Below are positions 63,374 through 64,000 of a stretch of DNA of 64,000 nucleotides, piece by piece; the first letter of the stretch is position 1, and every line of letters starts with the position of its first letter. The position numbers and the translations under genes were made by a program. Source of the stretch: Herbaspirillum rhizosphaerae (lineage in GTDB: Bacteria; Pseudomonadota; Gammaproteobacteria; Burkholderiales; Burkholderiaceae_D); the NCBI RefSeq assembly GCF_001189965.1, contig NZ_LFLU01000006.1, positions 62,001 through 126,000 on the forward strand, in the 5' to 3' direction. The notes beneath the pieces were generated by a model, which worked only from the letters and a program-made list of their open reading frames with translations, had not been told where the DNA came from and ran no database searches.

Positions 63374-64000
63374 TCAGTTCAGCAAATGATCAAACGGAAT
63401 AAAACGCACCAGGTCGCCTTCGGCGATGGTCTTGCCCGGCGCATTGTCGATCAGGCCGTCGCCCCAGACGGTCGAGGTTAGTACGCCCGAGCCCTGATGC
63501 GGGAACAGGTCGAGTCCGCCCTGGTCGTTGAAACGGGCGCGCAGGAATTCTTGGCGGCGGTCCGCCTTGGGCCAGTTGAAATCGGCGCGCATGCTCAGCG
63601 CGCGCGGCGCAACGTTTTCCACGCCTTGCAGGCGCAGCAGGAAAGGACGCACGAAGATCAGGAAGGTGACGAAGGTCGATACGGGATTGCCGGGCAAGCC
63701 GATGAAGAAGGCTTTGCCGGCGTTGTCGGTGCCGCGATTGATCTCGCCGAAAGCCAACGGCTTGCCCGGTTTCATGGCGATCTGCCACATGTTGAGGCGG
63801 CCTTCGGCTTCGACCGCCGGCTTGACGTGGTCTTCTTCGCCGACCGATACGCCGCCGCTGGTGATGATCAGGTCGTGGCTGGCGGCAGCGGCGCGCAAGG
63901 TGTCGCGCGTGGCTTGCAATTGATCCGGCACGATGCCGAAATCCCTGACCTCGCAACCGAGGTTTTCCAGCAGGCCGCGCAGCAGGAAACGATTGGAATT
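63374..64000 (-). CDS. moeA: Molybdopterin molybdenumtransferase MoeA (C-terminal part)
   Basis: The gene runs out of the window at 64000; 208 C-terminal residues are visible. SNRFLLRGLLENLGCEV, the MoCF-like LIITSGGVSVGEEDHVKPAV and the MPT/molybdate-site PGKPLAFGEI and FIGLPGNPVSTFVTFLIFVR are characteristic. MoeA inserts molybdate into adenylated molybdopterin. The end domain (about the last 75 residues) is the beta-barrel MoeA-C region. It heads the visible run moeA, DUF817, moaD. Confidence 0.95.
   Translation of the reverse strand, partial: NSNRFLLRGLLENLGCEVRDFGIVPDQLQATRDTLRAAAASHDLIITSGGVSVGEEDHVKPAVEAEGRLNMWQIAMKPGKPLAFGEINRGTDNAGKAFFIGLPGNPVSTFVTFLIFVRPFLLRLQGVENVAPRALSMRADFNWPKADRRQEFLRARFNDQGGLDLFPHQGSGVLTSTVWGDGLIDNAPGKTIAEGDLVRFIPFDHLLN

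Noticed and set aside
1-64000. CRISPR array, tRNA, rRNA, prophage or complete IS
   Set aside because: No regularly spaced repeats, no tRNA or rRNA sequence and no transposase, integrase or phage gene were seen on either strand.

Overview
The window reads as a chromosomal segment of a high-GC betaproteobacterium, most likely Burkholderiales/Oxalobacteraceae (Herbaspirillum/Collimonas type). This rests on codon and GC bias, the hemW-rdgB / rph / yicC-gmk-rpoZ-spoT core order, the four-gene FUSC efflux operon and the nitrate-assimilation layout. The genus is inference. Almost all of it is ordinary chromosomal coding sequence. I see no rRNA, tRNA, CRISPR array, prophage or complete IS element. 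The one mobile-looking object is a small hairpin-rich element with 26-bp terminal inverted repeats flanked by TA.

Layout. 1-7.9 kb: nitrate assimilation operon, with a NarK-type transporter (cut at the left edge), nirB, nirD, a NasC-like FAD reductase and nasA. 7.97-8.24 kb: the MITE-like element. 8.2-12.2 kb: flavin reductase, alpha/beta hydrolase, a small lipoprotein, an exported nucleosidase-fold protein and a small secreted protein. 12.2-15.8 kb: D-glucarate use (gudD, gudP) with a divergent GntR regulator and an operator inside the gudP promoter. 15.8-19.1 kb: a PAS-GGDEF-EAL protein and an HDOD protein in one unit. 19.2-26.5 kb: housekeeping block hemW-rdgB, rph, yicC-gmk-rpoZ-spoT, where spoT carries a +1 frameshift. 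26.5-36.1 kb: histidine acid phosphatase, LysR/azoR pair, DUF3422 protein, greB, a double-domain methylglyoxal synthase, a membrane protein, an EAL-HDOD protein and rlmJ.

36.3-40.7 kb: a ClC channel and a Mop-less ModE regulator, divergent from modABC. 40.8-43.1 kb: aceA and a PaaI-type thioesterase, separated by 418 bp rich in palindromes. 43.2-50.3 kb: a YccS-like FUSC protein, a Cache-type diguanylate cyclase that appears to start at a non-standard codon, and clpB behind a sigma-32 promoter. 50.4-57.4 kb: FMN reductase, crcB and LysR, divergent from an aromatic-acid/fusaric-acid-type efflux operon (outer-membrane lipoprotein, FUSC, DUF1656, HlyD). 57.4-64 kb: mntH, moaE, a gluconate-type permease, LysE, a methyltransferase, moaD, a DUF817 protein and moeA (cut at the right edge).

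Functionally, molybdenum recurs. modABC imports molybdate, moaD/moaE/moeA build the cofactor, and NasA uses it to reduce nitrate for NirBD. The most noteworthy items are the spoT frameshift at the TGS boundary, the TA-flanked hairpin element ending 8 bp before a start codon, the absence of Mop domains from both ModE and ModC, the tandem methylglyoxal synthase, the operators nested in the gudP and modA promoters, and the tandem palindromes between aceA and the thioesterase.
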